64,000 nucleotides of DNA from Thalassotalea insulae (GTDB lineage: Bacteria > Pseudomonadota > Gammaproteobacteria > Enterobacterales > Alteromonadaceae): positions 3,224,001-3,288,000 of the forward strand of contig NZ_BSST01000001.1 in the NCBI RefSeq assembly GCF_030161395.1, given 5' to 3'. Below are positions 1 to 7,306 of the stretch, one piece after another. The translations under genes were made by a program, and so were the position numbers. Each line of letters begins with the position of its first letter. The first letter of the stretch is position 1. The notes beneath the pieces are model-generated. The model was given only the letters and a program-made list of their open reading frames with translations, had not been told where the DNA came from and ran no database searches.

Positions 1-1
1 C

Positions 2-565
2 AGTGAGCAGTTGATCGAGCAACTTAAAATTGAGAAACAGCATTTTCCCGACAGTTTGATGGTGATGCAATTATTGCAAAGTGAACGTTTTAATAAGTTA
101 CAACTTGAGTTATTGCAGCTGATAGTTAATGGTAGCGAAAATGAAAACTTGATTAAACAACAGGCGAATAGTGAATTGTTGCCATTTGCGCAGGTGAAAC
201 TTTCAGACAGCCTGAGAGAACTGCAACAACAAATGACACAATTAACTCAGTTGGACGCGCAAAGTTATCTGGCAAAGCGCCAGGTTTTACATCGCTGTTT
301 GTTAACTGGACACTGGTTTGGTCAGCTGTTTGATGAACAGTTACGGGCTGATTTTCGTACCCCCTGGCTTGATATGAAACAAGGCTTAAAAGAATTACAA
401 AGCTTGTGGATTATTAAACAGCAATTAGAAAAGCTGGCAAAAAATAGTGAGCAAACAAATAACAAGGTGCTAAGGTGGCAGCAAGGTAAGGTGGAGAATC
501 TGTTAACGGCACTCGCACATAGCAAAGAGCTGGCGTTATCTTTGCCTGCGTATTGGTTGAGTTAA
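2..565 (+). CDS. Unrecognised protein, 5' end cut by the window edge
   Basis: The frame is already open at base 2, so the N-terminus probably lies left of the window; a TTG at 11 is the first possible internal start but has no visible ribosome site. About 187 residues are visible. They are rich in Gln, Leu and charged residues and look all-helical, with likely coiled-coil stretches (for example around LSDSLRELQQQMTQLTQL). There is no signal peptide or membrane segment in the visible part and I do not recognise the family. The stop codon overlaps the ATG of the L,D-transpeptidase gene (TAATG at 563-567), so the two are probably translated together. A link to envelope work would rest only on that neighbour. 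Confidence 0.6.
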   Translation, partial: SEQLIEQLKIEKQHFPDSLMVMQLLQSERFNKLQLELLQLIVNGSENENLIKQQANSELLPFAQVKLSDSLRELQQQMTQLTQLDAQSYLAKRQVLHRCLLTGHWFGQLFDEQLRADFRTPWLDMKQGLKELQSLWIIKQQLEKLAKNSEQTNNKVLRWQQGKVENLLTALAHSKELALSLPAYWLS

Positions 566-1452
566 TGAAGTTAGTTCATGCGATTATCTTATTTCTGTTA
601 ATGGTTGAGAGAGCTTACGCCTCTGTTTATCCGTTACCTGCTGATAATTCTCGCTTACTGGGTGAGCCGCTGAGTTATCAGGTGGAAACAGGTGATTATT
701 TTCAGGCATTGGCGGAATATCACGATGTTGGCTTACTGGCATTAATGGCGGCAAACCCTGAGGTTGATCCTTTTCTTCCTGCTGTCGGAAGCTATATTCA
801 GATCCCTAAACAAATGTTATTACCGTTTGCTGAGCGTAAAGGCATAGTGGTGAACTTATCTGAGCTACGCTTATATTATTTTCCTCCCGGTGAGTCGTTA
901 GTTTATGTTTTCCCGGTCGGTATTGGACGAGAAGGGCTGGCGACACCAAAAGTAATAAGCCATATTGGTGATAAGCGTAAAGATCCAGTTTGGCGCCCGA
1001 CTAAAGCGTATCGACAGCGCTATTTTCAGGAGCATGGTAAAACACTGCCAAAGGAAATTCCTGCTGGCCCTAATAATCCATTTGGCAAATACGCATTAAG
1101 AATTGATACCAGTGAGTATTTGATCCATGGTACTAACCAGCGTATGGGAATTGGCATGCGTGCGAGTTCAGGTTGTATTCGTATGTATGCACCAGATATA
1201 GAATGGTTGTATTTCAATGTCCCGGTCGGTACTCAGATCCGAATCGTCGATCAGGCAATTAAAATGTCGTATGAGCCAAATGGCGCTAAACTGATCGAAG
1301 TGCATCAGCCGTTAAGTGAACAAGGGCAGATCTCAATGACGAGTTTACCAACAGCAGTTAATGCATTTATTGGTGATAGTGAAAGCGCCAGGATTCAGCT
1401 TAGCGACTTATTAAGTCAGCCGTCAGGCTTAGTGGTGACATTAGAACAGTAA
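565..1452 (+). CDS. L,D-transpeptidase (YkuD/ErfK-YbiS family), periplasmic
   Basis: A protein of 295 residues. The N-terminal hydrophobic stretch (about residues 3-20, ending near AYAS) is a signal peptide. A LysM-like segment follows (about 41-90, with YQVETGDYFQALAEYHDVG and a typical IPKQMLLP end). The YkuD catalytic domain spans about 90-225; its signature HGTN, then SSGCIRM, is intact, with Cys204 as the expected nucleophile. Family members attach Braun lipoprotein to the peptidoglycan diaminopimelate residue or make 3-3 cross-links. I chose ATG 565 over the upstream TTG at 553 because it overlaps the previous stop and places the signal peptide at the N-terminus. The facing gene at 1506-1742 encodes an Lpp-like lipoprotein, which favours an ErfK/YbiS-type Lpp-anchoring role. 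That role is inferred from context. Confidence 0.9.
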   Translation: MKLVHAIILFLLMVERAYASVYPLPADNSRLLGEPLSYQVETGDYFQALAEYHDVGLLALMAANPEVDPFLPAVGSYIQIPKQMLLPFAERKGIVVNLSELRLYYFPPGESLVYVFPVGIGREGLATPKVISHIGDKRKDPVWRPTKAYRQRYFQEHGKTLPKEIPAGPNNPFGKYALRIDTSEYLIHGTNQRMGIGMRASSGCIRMYAPDIEWLYFNVPVGTQIRIVDQAIKMSYEPNGAKLIEVHQPLSEQGQISMTSLPTAVNAFIGDSESARIQLSDLLSQPSGLVVTLEQ

Positions 1453-1471
1453 AGCAGCGAATAGCTGCTTT
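1451..1471. terminator. Short hairpin between convergent genes
   Basis: AAAGCAGC (1451-1458) pairs with GCTGCTTT (1464-1471) around a five-base loop, directly after the transpeptidase stop. The T-run is short, so this is a weak or bidirectional terminator at best. Confidence 0.4.
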
Positions 1472-1505
1472 ATCGATAGTGTTTTAGTCATAATAGAGCG
1501 GGCAA

Positions 1506-1742
1506 TTATTTTTTATAACTTGCCGCAACGTTATCAATGCGTTGATTGGTTTGCTCTTGAGCTGTTTCAAGTGCATCGATTGCCTGGGTGTTTTTTTCTT
1601 GTTGTGCTTTCACTTTGGCTAATTCCATTGTTAGTTTGTCAACCTTATTAGATAAAGTTGACACTTGCTGCTCTAAACCATCGCTGCTGGCACAACCTAC
1701 GGTTAGCGAAATAACGGCAATAAGTGATATTTTTTTCAACAT
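1506..1742 (-). CDS. lpp: Lpp-like (Braun-type) murein lipoprotein
   Basis: A protein of 78 residues, the same length as the E. coli Lpp precursor. The N-terminus is a lipoprotein signal with lipobox VGCA (acylated Cys17). The rest is one continuous heptad-repeat helix (QQVSTLSNKVDKLTMELAKV and onward), as in trimeric Lpp. The C-terminus is SYKK, equivalent to the YRK of E. coli Lpp, so a terminal Lys is available for covalent attachment to peptidoglycan. A start-proximal AGGGAGT ribosome site lies upstream. It faces an L,D-transpeptidase gene, the enzyme class that makes this linkage. The sequence itself is diverged, so orthology rests on architecture, length and context. Confidence 0.8.
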   Translation of the reverse strand: MLKKISLIAVISLTVGCASSDGLEQQVSTLSNKVDKLTMELAKVKAQQEKNTQAIDALETAQEQTNQRIDNVAASYKK

Positions 1743-1836
1743 GTGAACTCCCTGATTGTTTATCTAGTTTTTACTCTTGGAACCAGTATGGCATAGTTAG
1801 CAAAAATCAAAAGGCTATTAATACTAATTATTTAAT

Positions 1837-2310
1837 TCACTTGACATCATTTTCTTGTATAACTATTCGCTCGACCTTTTCAACTAGTAGATCAATTTTT
1901 CGTTCTAACTGTAAATTATGTTCAAGCAAATCTTTGTTTTGCTTTCTTAATTCGCGGTTTTTAACATTCGTATCTGAAAAACCAACAAATTTATTAACAA
2001 ATTGTGCACCGACAAAGCCGACCATACCGACACCAATATAAAACATCGCGGCAACGATAATCCGTCCTTGCATAGTTACTGGGTAAAAATCACCAAAACC
2101 AATAGTACTGGCACTCATTTGCAGGGTCCAGAATGCATCACGGTAGGATTGGATGTTACCTTTGCTGGTAACTTCGTAGTGGTATAAAGGAATTGATAGT
2201 AGCGCAATAATGCCGTAGAGCACGGCAATAGTGATTAATAATAAATAAAACGAATTATAATTTTTAACACCATATTCGTCGATGGTATAAGCTTTTAGTG
2301 GTTCTTTCAT
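1837..2310 (-). CDS. Two-TM potassium-channel-like protein (ion_trans_2), end of the PspA operon
   Basis: A protein of 157 residues. It has a first membrane helix at about residues 19-43, a pore loop with selectivity-filter sequence TIGFGD (about 70-75), and a second helix at about 83-103. This is the KcsA-like two-TM plan with GFG replacing GYG, which is compatible with K+ selectivity. The cytoplasmic tail (about 110-155) is a strong coiled coil (RELRKQNKDLLEHNLQLERK), with no RCK domain. It is the last of five minus-strand genes and begins 15 bases after the preceding stop. Context suggests a channel that responds to membrane stress alongside PspA. Ion specificity and gating are inferred. 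Confidence 0.82.
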   Translation of the reverse strand: MKEPLKAYTIDEYGVKNYNSFYLLLITIAVLYGIIALLSIPLYHYEVTSKGNIQSYRDAFWTLQMSASTIGFGDFYPVTMQGRIIVAAMFYIGVGMVGFVGAQFVNKFVGFSDTNVKNRELRKQNKDLLEHNLQLERKIDLLVEKVERIVIQENDVK

Positions 2311-2325
2311 TGTTTTATTGAGCCA

Positions 2326-2646
2326 TTACTCTTCAATAACATATTTGATTAAATCATCCATCAATTTACGTTTGATTTCCAGTTGCTGGCTGGCATCTAA
2401 CTGATATTTTTGAGCTAATAGCTGGTAGTCATCCGGCGACAAACTCACGGTGAGCCTTGGACGTTTAGGCCGTTTGTTAATGGGGAGCCCTAAAATATCA
2501 CGAATTTTATCCGACGGACTGAGGCCGTCCTCTAATGCTTCTTTACGGATTTCTAGCTGGATCTTTTCATCTATATCGAACGCTACCTGAGTCGCTTTAG
2601 CAGCCTTTACGGAGGATTGCCATTTTTCGGGTAATTTTCTACTCAC
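2326..2646 (-). CDS. Small protein with two possible ribbon-helix-helix repeats
   Basis: A soluble protein of 106 residues with no signal or membrane segment. Residues about 18-54 read as strand (TQVAFDI), helix (EKIQLEIRKEALEDGL), turn (SPSD), helix (KIRDILGL). Residues about 62-103 repeat the plan (RLTVSLSPDDYQLLAQKYQ, then a second helix). This is the layout of ribbon-helix-helix DNA-binding domains. It lies two bases downstream of the DUF4178-like gene and 15 bases upstream of the channel gene, so it is in the operon. A role as the local regulator of the GACATAWTATGTC sites is a hypothesis; a structural partner in the envelope complex is equally possible. I do not recognise a named family. 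Confidence 0.75.
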   Translation of the reverse strand: MSRKLPEKWQSSVKAAKATQVAFDIDEKIQLEIRKEALEDGLSPSDKIRDILGLPINKRPKRPRLTVSLSPDDYQLLAQKYQLDASQQLEIKRKLMDDLIKYVIEE

Positions 2647-2648
2647 AA

Positions 2649-3287
2649 TTAACTTCCTGGAAACATGTCAACAATATCGTGGGTTGGACGATACAAGGTT
2701 AGAAAAACATCGGTTTCACCATCTTGCCAAACCTCCAGTTCTATCCCTCGACTTTGATCTTCGCTCAACAGCTGATAAAGCTCAAATTGCTCTCCTGCGT
2801 CCTTTCCTTCGTAGACACTTAGTGTTTCGCTGCGGTGGTCTTTACGGTGGAAATAGCCGACCTTGGCAAATAAACTTTGTTGGTACTGCTTTGCACTCCA
2901 ACCCTGAGATAATTGAGAGTCTGTTTTTCTATCTAAAAATGCCTGTCCAGGTTCATCAAATATGGTTGCAAATTCATCGAGATCGAACAGGCTTTCGACA
3001 TCCTGATGTTGGACCTTTAACGCAAACTTTAAGTAGGTTTTATCGTCAACCTCTAAACTGAGATAGAGCTCACTGTCATCCTTGCCTGTTAATACCCACT
3101 CGGTATCAGTATGATTTTGATATTCATAGCTATTGACTGCACTGACTTGAAACTGTTGATTGCGCAGGTTTTCTGGTAGGGCAAAGCTGTCAGTGAGGAT
3201 GATCATGTCACCGACGTGCAAATCTTGTACTTTTGAAACCTGACGTTGCTGCTGTTCTTTACTAAAAATTTTCTTTAAAAAACTCAT
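2649..3287 (-). CDS. DUF4178-like protein of the PspA cluster
   Basis: A protein of 212 residues without signal peptide. The start MSFLKKIFSKEQQQ is like that of YjfK and other PspA-cluster proteins. Residues about 20-95 (VQDLHVGDMIILTDSFALP, then a W-V-L-T-G-K segment and YLSLEVDDKTYLKFAL) follow the usual pattern of DUF4178 domains: a small beta-rich fold starting with a GD motif. The C-terminal half has further beta-rich sequence, perhaps a second related domain. DUF4178 proteins commonly sit beside PspA, DUF350 and spermidine synthase genes, as here; their biochemical role is unknown. The gap to pspA is 67 bases. An alternative name would be YjfK-like (DUF2491), but the fit is poorer. Confidence 0.72.
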   Translation of the reverse strand: MSFLKKIFSKEQQQRQVSKVQDLHVGDMIILTDSFALPENLRNQQFQVSAVNSYEYQNHTDTEWVLTGKDDSELYLSLEVDDKTYLKFALKVQHQDVESLFDLDEFATIFDEPGQAFLDRKTDSQLSQGWSAKQYQQSLFAKVGYFHRKDHRSETLSVYEGKDAGEQFELYQLLSEDQSRGIELEVWQDGETDVFLTLYRPTHDIVDMFPGS

Positions 3288-3354
3288 TGTCTGATACCAT
3301 AAAACCGCACCTTAACACTTGTGCTAATGGTGCGGTTATTTGCTGCGTTAATGA

Positions 3355-4044
3355 TTATTTTTGTTTGGCTTTTAAGCGTTCTAATACTGAGTTGGCATTG
3401 TTATCGGTAGCACCAATCCCCGCTTCTTTTAGTTTCGCCTCCAGTGATGAATCTGAATTCTCTGATGCCAGCACTTCAGCCGCTTTCATTTGATCATCAA
3501 ATTTTTGCTGTTTTGCTTTAATACGCTCTAATGAATCTTTAGCATTTAACAGTTTAGAGTTACTCGATGAAAAGTTATCGGTAATGGCAGAAGTTGCCTT
3601 TTGCACGCTTTCTGTGGTTTTCACCATGGAAAGCTGACGCTTGTATTCCTGTACCTGACGTTCGCTTTTTTTCACTAATTCTTTTAAGCGATTCGCATTA
3701 CCTTCAAAGCTGTCTAATGCCTGTTGTTGTGTGTTCAATTCACTTTCCAATGAAGAAATTTTTTCCGCAACCTCAAGGGCAAGTGCTTCATCACCTTTTT
3801 CTAAGGCCTGCACCGCATAACCTTCATGCTCAGTAATATCTCGCTTAATGCGCTCAACTTCTCTGCTAGATGCCATTTGTTGCGCCATTACGCCGGTTAA
3901 GTCACGTTTCGCCTTGGTTAAATGGTTTTCCGCATCGCGAATTTCTTGTTCAAAAATTCGGGTTGAATTAGCATCAACTATAGATTCGCCAACTTCTGTT
4001 GCGCCACCACGGATAGCGGTCATAATTTTTTTAAAAATGCTCAT
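3355..4044 (-). CDS. PspA/IM30 family protein, YjfJ-like
   Basis: A protein of 229 residues made almost wholly of long amphipathic helices. It begins MSIFKKIMTAIRGGATEVGE, the usual membrane-binding N-terminus of the PspA/Vipp1 family, and continues with coiled coil from about residue 30 to 190. A short linker follows (NSDSSLEAKLKEAGIG), then a final helix ending ERLKAKQK. Length and the SLEAKLKEAGIG tail fit the YjfJ branch rather than classical PspA. Proteins of this family polymerise on stressed inner membranes and stabilise them. There is no pspBC or pspF nearby. It is second in a five-gene minus-strand operon after a DUF2170 gene, the same order as E. coli yjfI-yjfJ. Confidence 0.92.
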   Translation of the reverse strand: MSIFKKIMTAIRGGATEVGESIVDANSTRIFEQEIRDAENHLTKAKRDLTGVMAQQMASSREVERIKRDITEHEGYAVQALEKGDEALALEVAEKISSLESELNTQQQALDSFEGNANRLKELVKKSERQVQEYKRQLSMVKTTESVQKATSAITDNFSSSNSKLLNAKDSLERIKAKQQKFDDQMKAAEVLASENSDSSLEAKLKEAGIGATDNNANSVLERLKAKQK

Positions 4045-4068
4045 AATAAAACTCCAATAGGTGGTTAA

Positions 4069-4482
4069 TTAAATTAAGTAATCACTCATATCATCGATCA
4101 CTTCGATGGCGTTATTACTTAATACCGCAAGCTCGTGTTCAATGTCGTCAAAACTTGAACTAATAGATAAAGCGCCAAAAATCACATATTTATCACCAAT
4201 TTTTGAAAATGATGATAACGGCATAGGAATGTTCATTTCCAACATTACCTGATGCATTTCAGTTAGACATTCCTCTTTGACTTCGTTGCTGCCCCATAGG
4301 TAGCTGATACAGAGTATTTGATCGTCGGTAACCGAAACAAATATAGGTAACTCTTCACGTCCGATAACGGTAATTTGTAATACATCGACTTCCCCTGAAA
4401 TAGGTTGGCAATCAAACACCATGCCTGTTTCTGAGTTATCCGCGAGTGCATTCAAGTGGTTCGCAATTTTGTGAATATTCAT
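4069..4482 (-). CDS. DUF2170 family protein, YjfI-like
   Basis: A cytosolic acidic protein of 137 residues, first gene of the PspA operon. It starts MNIHKIANHLNALADNSETG and ends EVIDDMSDYLI, with the mixed alpha/beta pattern of the DUF2170/YjfI family. E. coli yjfI precedes yjfJ in the same way. I chose the ATG at 4482 over the in-frame ATG at 4494 because GAGG lies six bases before it, while the upstream ATG overlaps that ribosome site. The stop is 24 bases before pspA. The promoter upstream carries two operator palindromes (4538-4550 and 4573-4585). Function is unknown; a PspA-type folding or regulatory partner is inferred from linkage. Confidence 0.82.
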   Translation of the reverse strand: MNIHKIANHLNALADNSETGMVFDCQPISGEVDVLQITVIGREELPIFVSVTDDQILCISYLWGSNEVKEECLTEMHQVMLEMNIPMPLSSFSKIGDKYVIFGALSISSSFDDIEHELAVLSNNAIEVIDDMSDYLI

Positions 4483-4537
4483 GTGATTCCTCATCTTATT
4501 CTAAACGGTTGAGCGTAACTGTTAGTTTCAACCTGGC

Positions 4538-4550
4538 GACATATTATGTC
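4538..4550. promoter_or_regulatory. Operator palindrome O1 of the PspA cluster
   Basis: GACATATTATGTC is a perfect 13-base palindrome with an odd centre. It sits just downstream of the inferred -10 of the DUF2170-pspA promoter (minus strand), where a bound protein would block initiation. It is identical in inverted orientation to the site at 4573-4585; the centres are 35 bases apart. Confidence 0.75.
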
Positions 4551-4559
4551 GATAAATTC

Positions 4560-4587
4560 AATTTACCACTATGACATAATATGTCAA
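4560..4587 (-). promoter_or_regulatory. Sigma-70-type promoter of the DUF2170-pspA operon
   Basis: On the minus strand a perfect -35 TTGACA (4582-4587) is followed after 16 bases by TAAATT (4560-4565). The -35 is fused with the palindrome at 4573-4585. The start of transcription would fall near 4553, close to the second palindrome. Confidence 0.65.
4573..4585. promoter_or_regulatory. Operator palindrome O2, overlapping the -35
   Basis: GACATAATATGTC is the reverse complement of O1. It shares its first bases with the TTGACA -35 of the minus-strand promoter, so a bound factor would compete with or contact RNA polymerase. Confidence 0.75.
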
Positions 4588-4633
4588 GAAACTATTTTAA
4601 TAATTTTTCTATTAAAGCATATTTTTTTGTTTT

Positions 4634-6346
4634 TTATTGGCTATAGGCATTATTTAACCCTTGTTGCTGTTGCCAAGCCTGTTGATGCAACTGATAGAGC
4701 TTATGGCTGCCGAGATAGTTGACTGGCACATTTTGTTTATTGTGATAAAAATCATTAGGAAATTCAAAACTGCCCAGTAACATCGGCAGAGTTAACCAAT
4801 GTTGTTTTACCGGAAAACTTGTCAGCTGTTGTAGTCGTTGTCTCGGGCTATTGCCCATCTTTGCGGCAATGGTCCAACCCCATTCGCCAAAGCTTGGAAC
4901 ATTGTCATGATACTGCTCAACATGGCTAAATTCAGCGGATTTTACCGTTTTGCCGATGGCTATAAAAGCATCTTTGGCGTGATAGGGGCTAGTTGATTGA
5001 ATCGCAATTAAGCCATCTCCTGCCAATAATTGTTTTAGTCGCGCGTAAAAATTAACGGAATAGAGTTTATTTAAATCTGGATGGCTTGGGTCGGGTAAAT
5101 CAACAATGATGGCGTCAAAGCTTTGCTGTTGCTTGATTAATTCATTGATGGCAATGAAAGCGTCACTGTAGATAAGTTTGACATTATCTTTTGATAGAGC
5201 GCTTTGATTCAATTGGGCAATGCGCGTTGCCAGTGGCTGTGGCAGTCGCTCAGCTGGTGATTTAAATAGCTCAATGAGCTCGTGGTCGAGATCGATTAAT
5301 GTCACTTGCTGAGGTTGCCAGGCTAGGACGTCTCTGAGTGCGAGTCCATCTCCGCCGCCAATGATTAAAATGTTATCTTGTCGAGCTGAACCAGCCAGTG
5401 CAGGGGTTACCAGATAACTATGATAAATATGTTCATCTGCTGAAGAAAATTGTAAGCGGCCATTTAAGTAAAAATTGATAATCGGCGCTTGTTCAACACC
5501 CAGCGCCCGCTCGGTGAAAGTCAGCTGTTGATAACGGGTTTTATCACTATAGACGACTTTGTCTAAATAGAGCAGGTTATTAAGCCGATTAAGCCAGTCA
5601 TTACCTTGATGATATACAATGACGATCAGTATTAGTAACAGAGCATGTAAGCTGAGCAGGGTTTTACGCCAGTTCAATCTTGACCAGTAGTAAATGATAA
5701 AGATCACTCCGGCGGCCAAGTTTAATGCTGCGGTTAATGCACTGGCTTTACTAATATCAATTGTCAGTAAAAAAATGACCCAGATAGCAGCGCCAAACCC
5801 AGCGCCAATGTAATCAGCGCCGTAAATAGTGCCGAGATTATTCGCCAGATGCTTTTGGTGGATTTGCTCGCGTATCTTGGCAATTAACGGGATTTCCATA
5901 CCGATAAAAAAACCGAGCAGTAAGCCGAAGAAATAAGGACTGTTAAAGGCAAGCAGGGTTAATTGTTTAAAATAGCCGCCACGGGGTAAGGCATCAGGAG
6001 GTAAGGTAAAAGTTTCCGCCATTAGCTGTGGCAGTGTTTGTGTCGCAGCAATAAGTAGTGCGATTAATAAAATGGCACTGCTACCTAAAAACGCGATGGT
6101 TAATTCGAGCCAGACGAAGCCATTAAAGGCACAGCGTATTTTACGCGCGGCAAATGCACCTAAGCCCATAGCGACTATCATTAAACCTATCATGGTATAG
6201 ATGGCACTTTCCATGACACCCAAGACACGTCCGGCGTAATGTGACAGCAGGTACTCGTAAATCAGGCCGCAACCGGCCAGTACTGCCATGGTGATGATCA
6301 GCAGCAGATCGTGCCAGAACAGCTGCTGTTTGGTGCGCTTAATCAC
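4634..6346 (-). CDS. Membrane-bound spermidine synthase-like protein
   Basis: A protein of 570 residues with two parts. Residues about 1-250 hold roughly seven membrane helices (for example LLLIITMAVLAGCGLIYEY and YFFGLLLGFFIGMEIP). Residues about 270-560 form a SpeE-type domain: it has the nucleotide-binding motif ILIIGGGDGLALRDVL, the acidic LIDLD strand end, and DAIIVDLPDPSHP with the aminopropyl-transfer Asp. Soluble SpeE is about 290 residues, so this is the long polytopic form found near PspA and DUF350 genes. The expected reaction is aminopropyl transfer from decarboxylated AdoMet to putrescine, at the membrane. The amine acceptor is not proven. It is the third gene after the lipoprotein and DUF350 genes, with a 34-base gap, and ends 46 bases from operator O2. 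Confidence 0.88.
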   Translation of the reverse strand: MIKRTKQQLFWHDLLLIITMAVLAGCGLIYEYLLSHYAGRVLGVMESAIYTMIGLMIVAMGLGAFAARKIRCAFNGFVWLELTIAFLGSSAILLIALLIAATQTLPQLMAETFTLPPDALPRGGYFKQLTLLAFNSPYFFGLLLGFFIGMEIPLIAKIREQIHQKHLANNLGTIYGADYIGAGFGAAIWVIFLLTIDISKASALTAALNLAAGVIFIIYYWSRLNWRKTLLSLHALLLILIVIVYHQGNDWLNRLNNLLYLDKVVYSDKTRYQQLTFTERALGVEQAPIINFYLNGRLQFSSADEHIYHSYLVTPALAGSARQDNILIIGGGDGLALRDVLAWQPQQVTLIDLDHELIELFKSPAERLPQPLATRIAQLNQSALSKDNVKLIYSDAFIAINELIKQQQSFDAIIVDLPDPSHPDLNKLYSVNFYARLKQLLAGDGLIAIQSTSPYHAKDAFIAIGKTVKSAEFSHVEQYHDNVPSFGEWGWTIAAKMGNSPRQRLQQLTSFPVKQHWLTLPMLLGSFEFPNDFYHNKQNVPVNYLGSHKLYQLHQQAWQQQQGLNNAYSQ

Positions 6347-6380
6347 TAAAGAAATGATTCAATAATTATTGATCTCAGGT

Positions 6381-7283
6381 TTATGCCATGAGTGCCGTTA
6401 AGATCAAACCAATAGAAATACTGATCGCCATTTCAACACTGGCAACACCGATATTATGTTGTTGATCGACTTCTTCTGACAAATTAATACCCCAAAGCAC
6501 GATACGTTTTGCGAGTGCTGTTAGTAGGGCTACTAAAATGGTCATAATAACGCTGATCACCAACCAACCGAGCAGATTGACGGCTAAGGTTTCTGGACTA
6601 TATATTAAAAAATGACTGGCTGCTGTCACTGCTAACGCGGTACTGATCACTTGTCCGGAGTAGTGGATTGCCAACGCAACTTGGCCATTGGCAAATGCTT
6701 CCTGCATGCTGTCATCTTGGTTATTATTGGCATACTGACGTTCTTTTAAACGGGTCACTAAAATCAACATAGTCTGTGCCACCAGGAAACCGGCAATAAT
6801 AGCAAAGAAGGTACTTATGGTTAGTCCATGGACCCAAAGCAGTACCGCTCGGATGATTATTGCCGTAGCAATAGCACCTGCCGCATCGACTAAGCCCACG
6901 GTAATGTTACGCGCTTTGATTTGTTCGGTTTTATCTATTTCTTGTAGCGCCAGACGATCGTGTAAAATGCGGCCAACCTTGATTAATACTAATCCCAGTA
7001 ACCCGTATGAGAGCATACCGATAATTTCTAATTGGTAGCTTTGCGCGTTTTCACCTGTGATAGCCCCAGTTAAAACAATGCCTAATGCGGCGATGCTTCC
7101 GGCAACACTAATACCAAAGGCGAAATTGTCTTCTTTGGCTAACTCATTGGTGGCATTGACCTTAGCTGATACGCCAGAGACAAATTTCATTGCACCTAAT
7201 AATAAAATCGCGATGCTGATATCAATAGCGAGAAAGATGAGTAAATCAAGGTTTAAACCGGTAATTTCAAATAATGTATTCAT
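6381..7283 (-). CDS. DUF350 family membrane protein (YjfL-like, duplicated)
   Basis: A protein of 300 residues with about eight hydrophobic segments in two similar halves (about 10-150 and 155-300). Each half has the DUF350 pattern of four helices, with Gly-rich helices (FGISVAGSIAALGIVLTGAI in the first). The E. coli relative YjfL is a single copy of about 130 residues, so this is the doubled form. It lies between the lipoprotein and the spermidine synthase genes with gaps of 23 and 34 bases, and so is co-transcribed. DUF350 proteins recur with PspA and polyamine genes. Whether they are channels, transporters or scaffolds is unknown. Confidence 0.87.
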   Translation of the reverse strand: MNTLFEITGLNLDLLIFLAIDISIAILLLGAMKFVSGVSAKVNATNELAKEDNFAFGISVAGSIAALGIVLTGAITGENAQSYQLEIIGMLSYGLLGLVLIKVGRILHDRLALQEIDKTEQIKARNITVGLVDAAGAIATAIIIRAVLLWVHGLTISTFFAIIAGFLVAQTMLILVTRLKERQYANNNQDDSMQEAFANGQVALAIHYSGQVISTALAVTAASHFLIYSPETLAVNLLGWLVISVIMTILVALLTALAKRIVLWGINLSEEVDQQHNIGVASVEMAISISIGLILTALMA

Positions 7284-7306
7284 AATAATTCCTTGCGATC
7301 GTCCTT

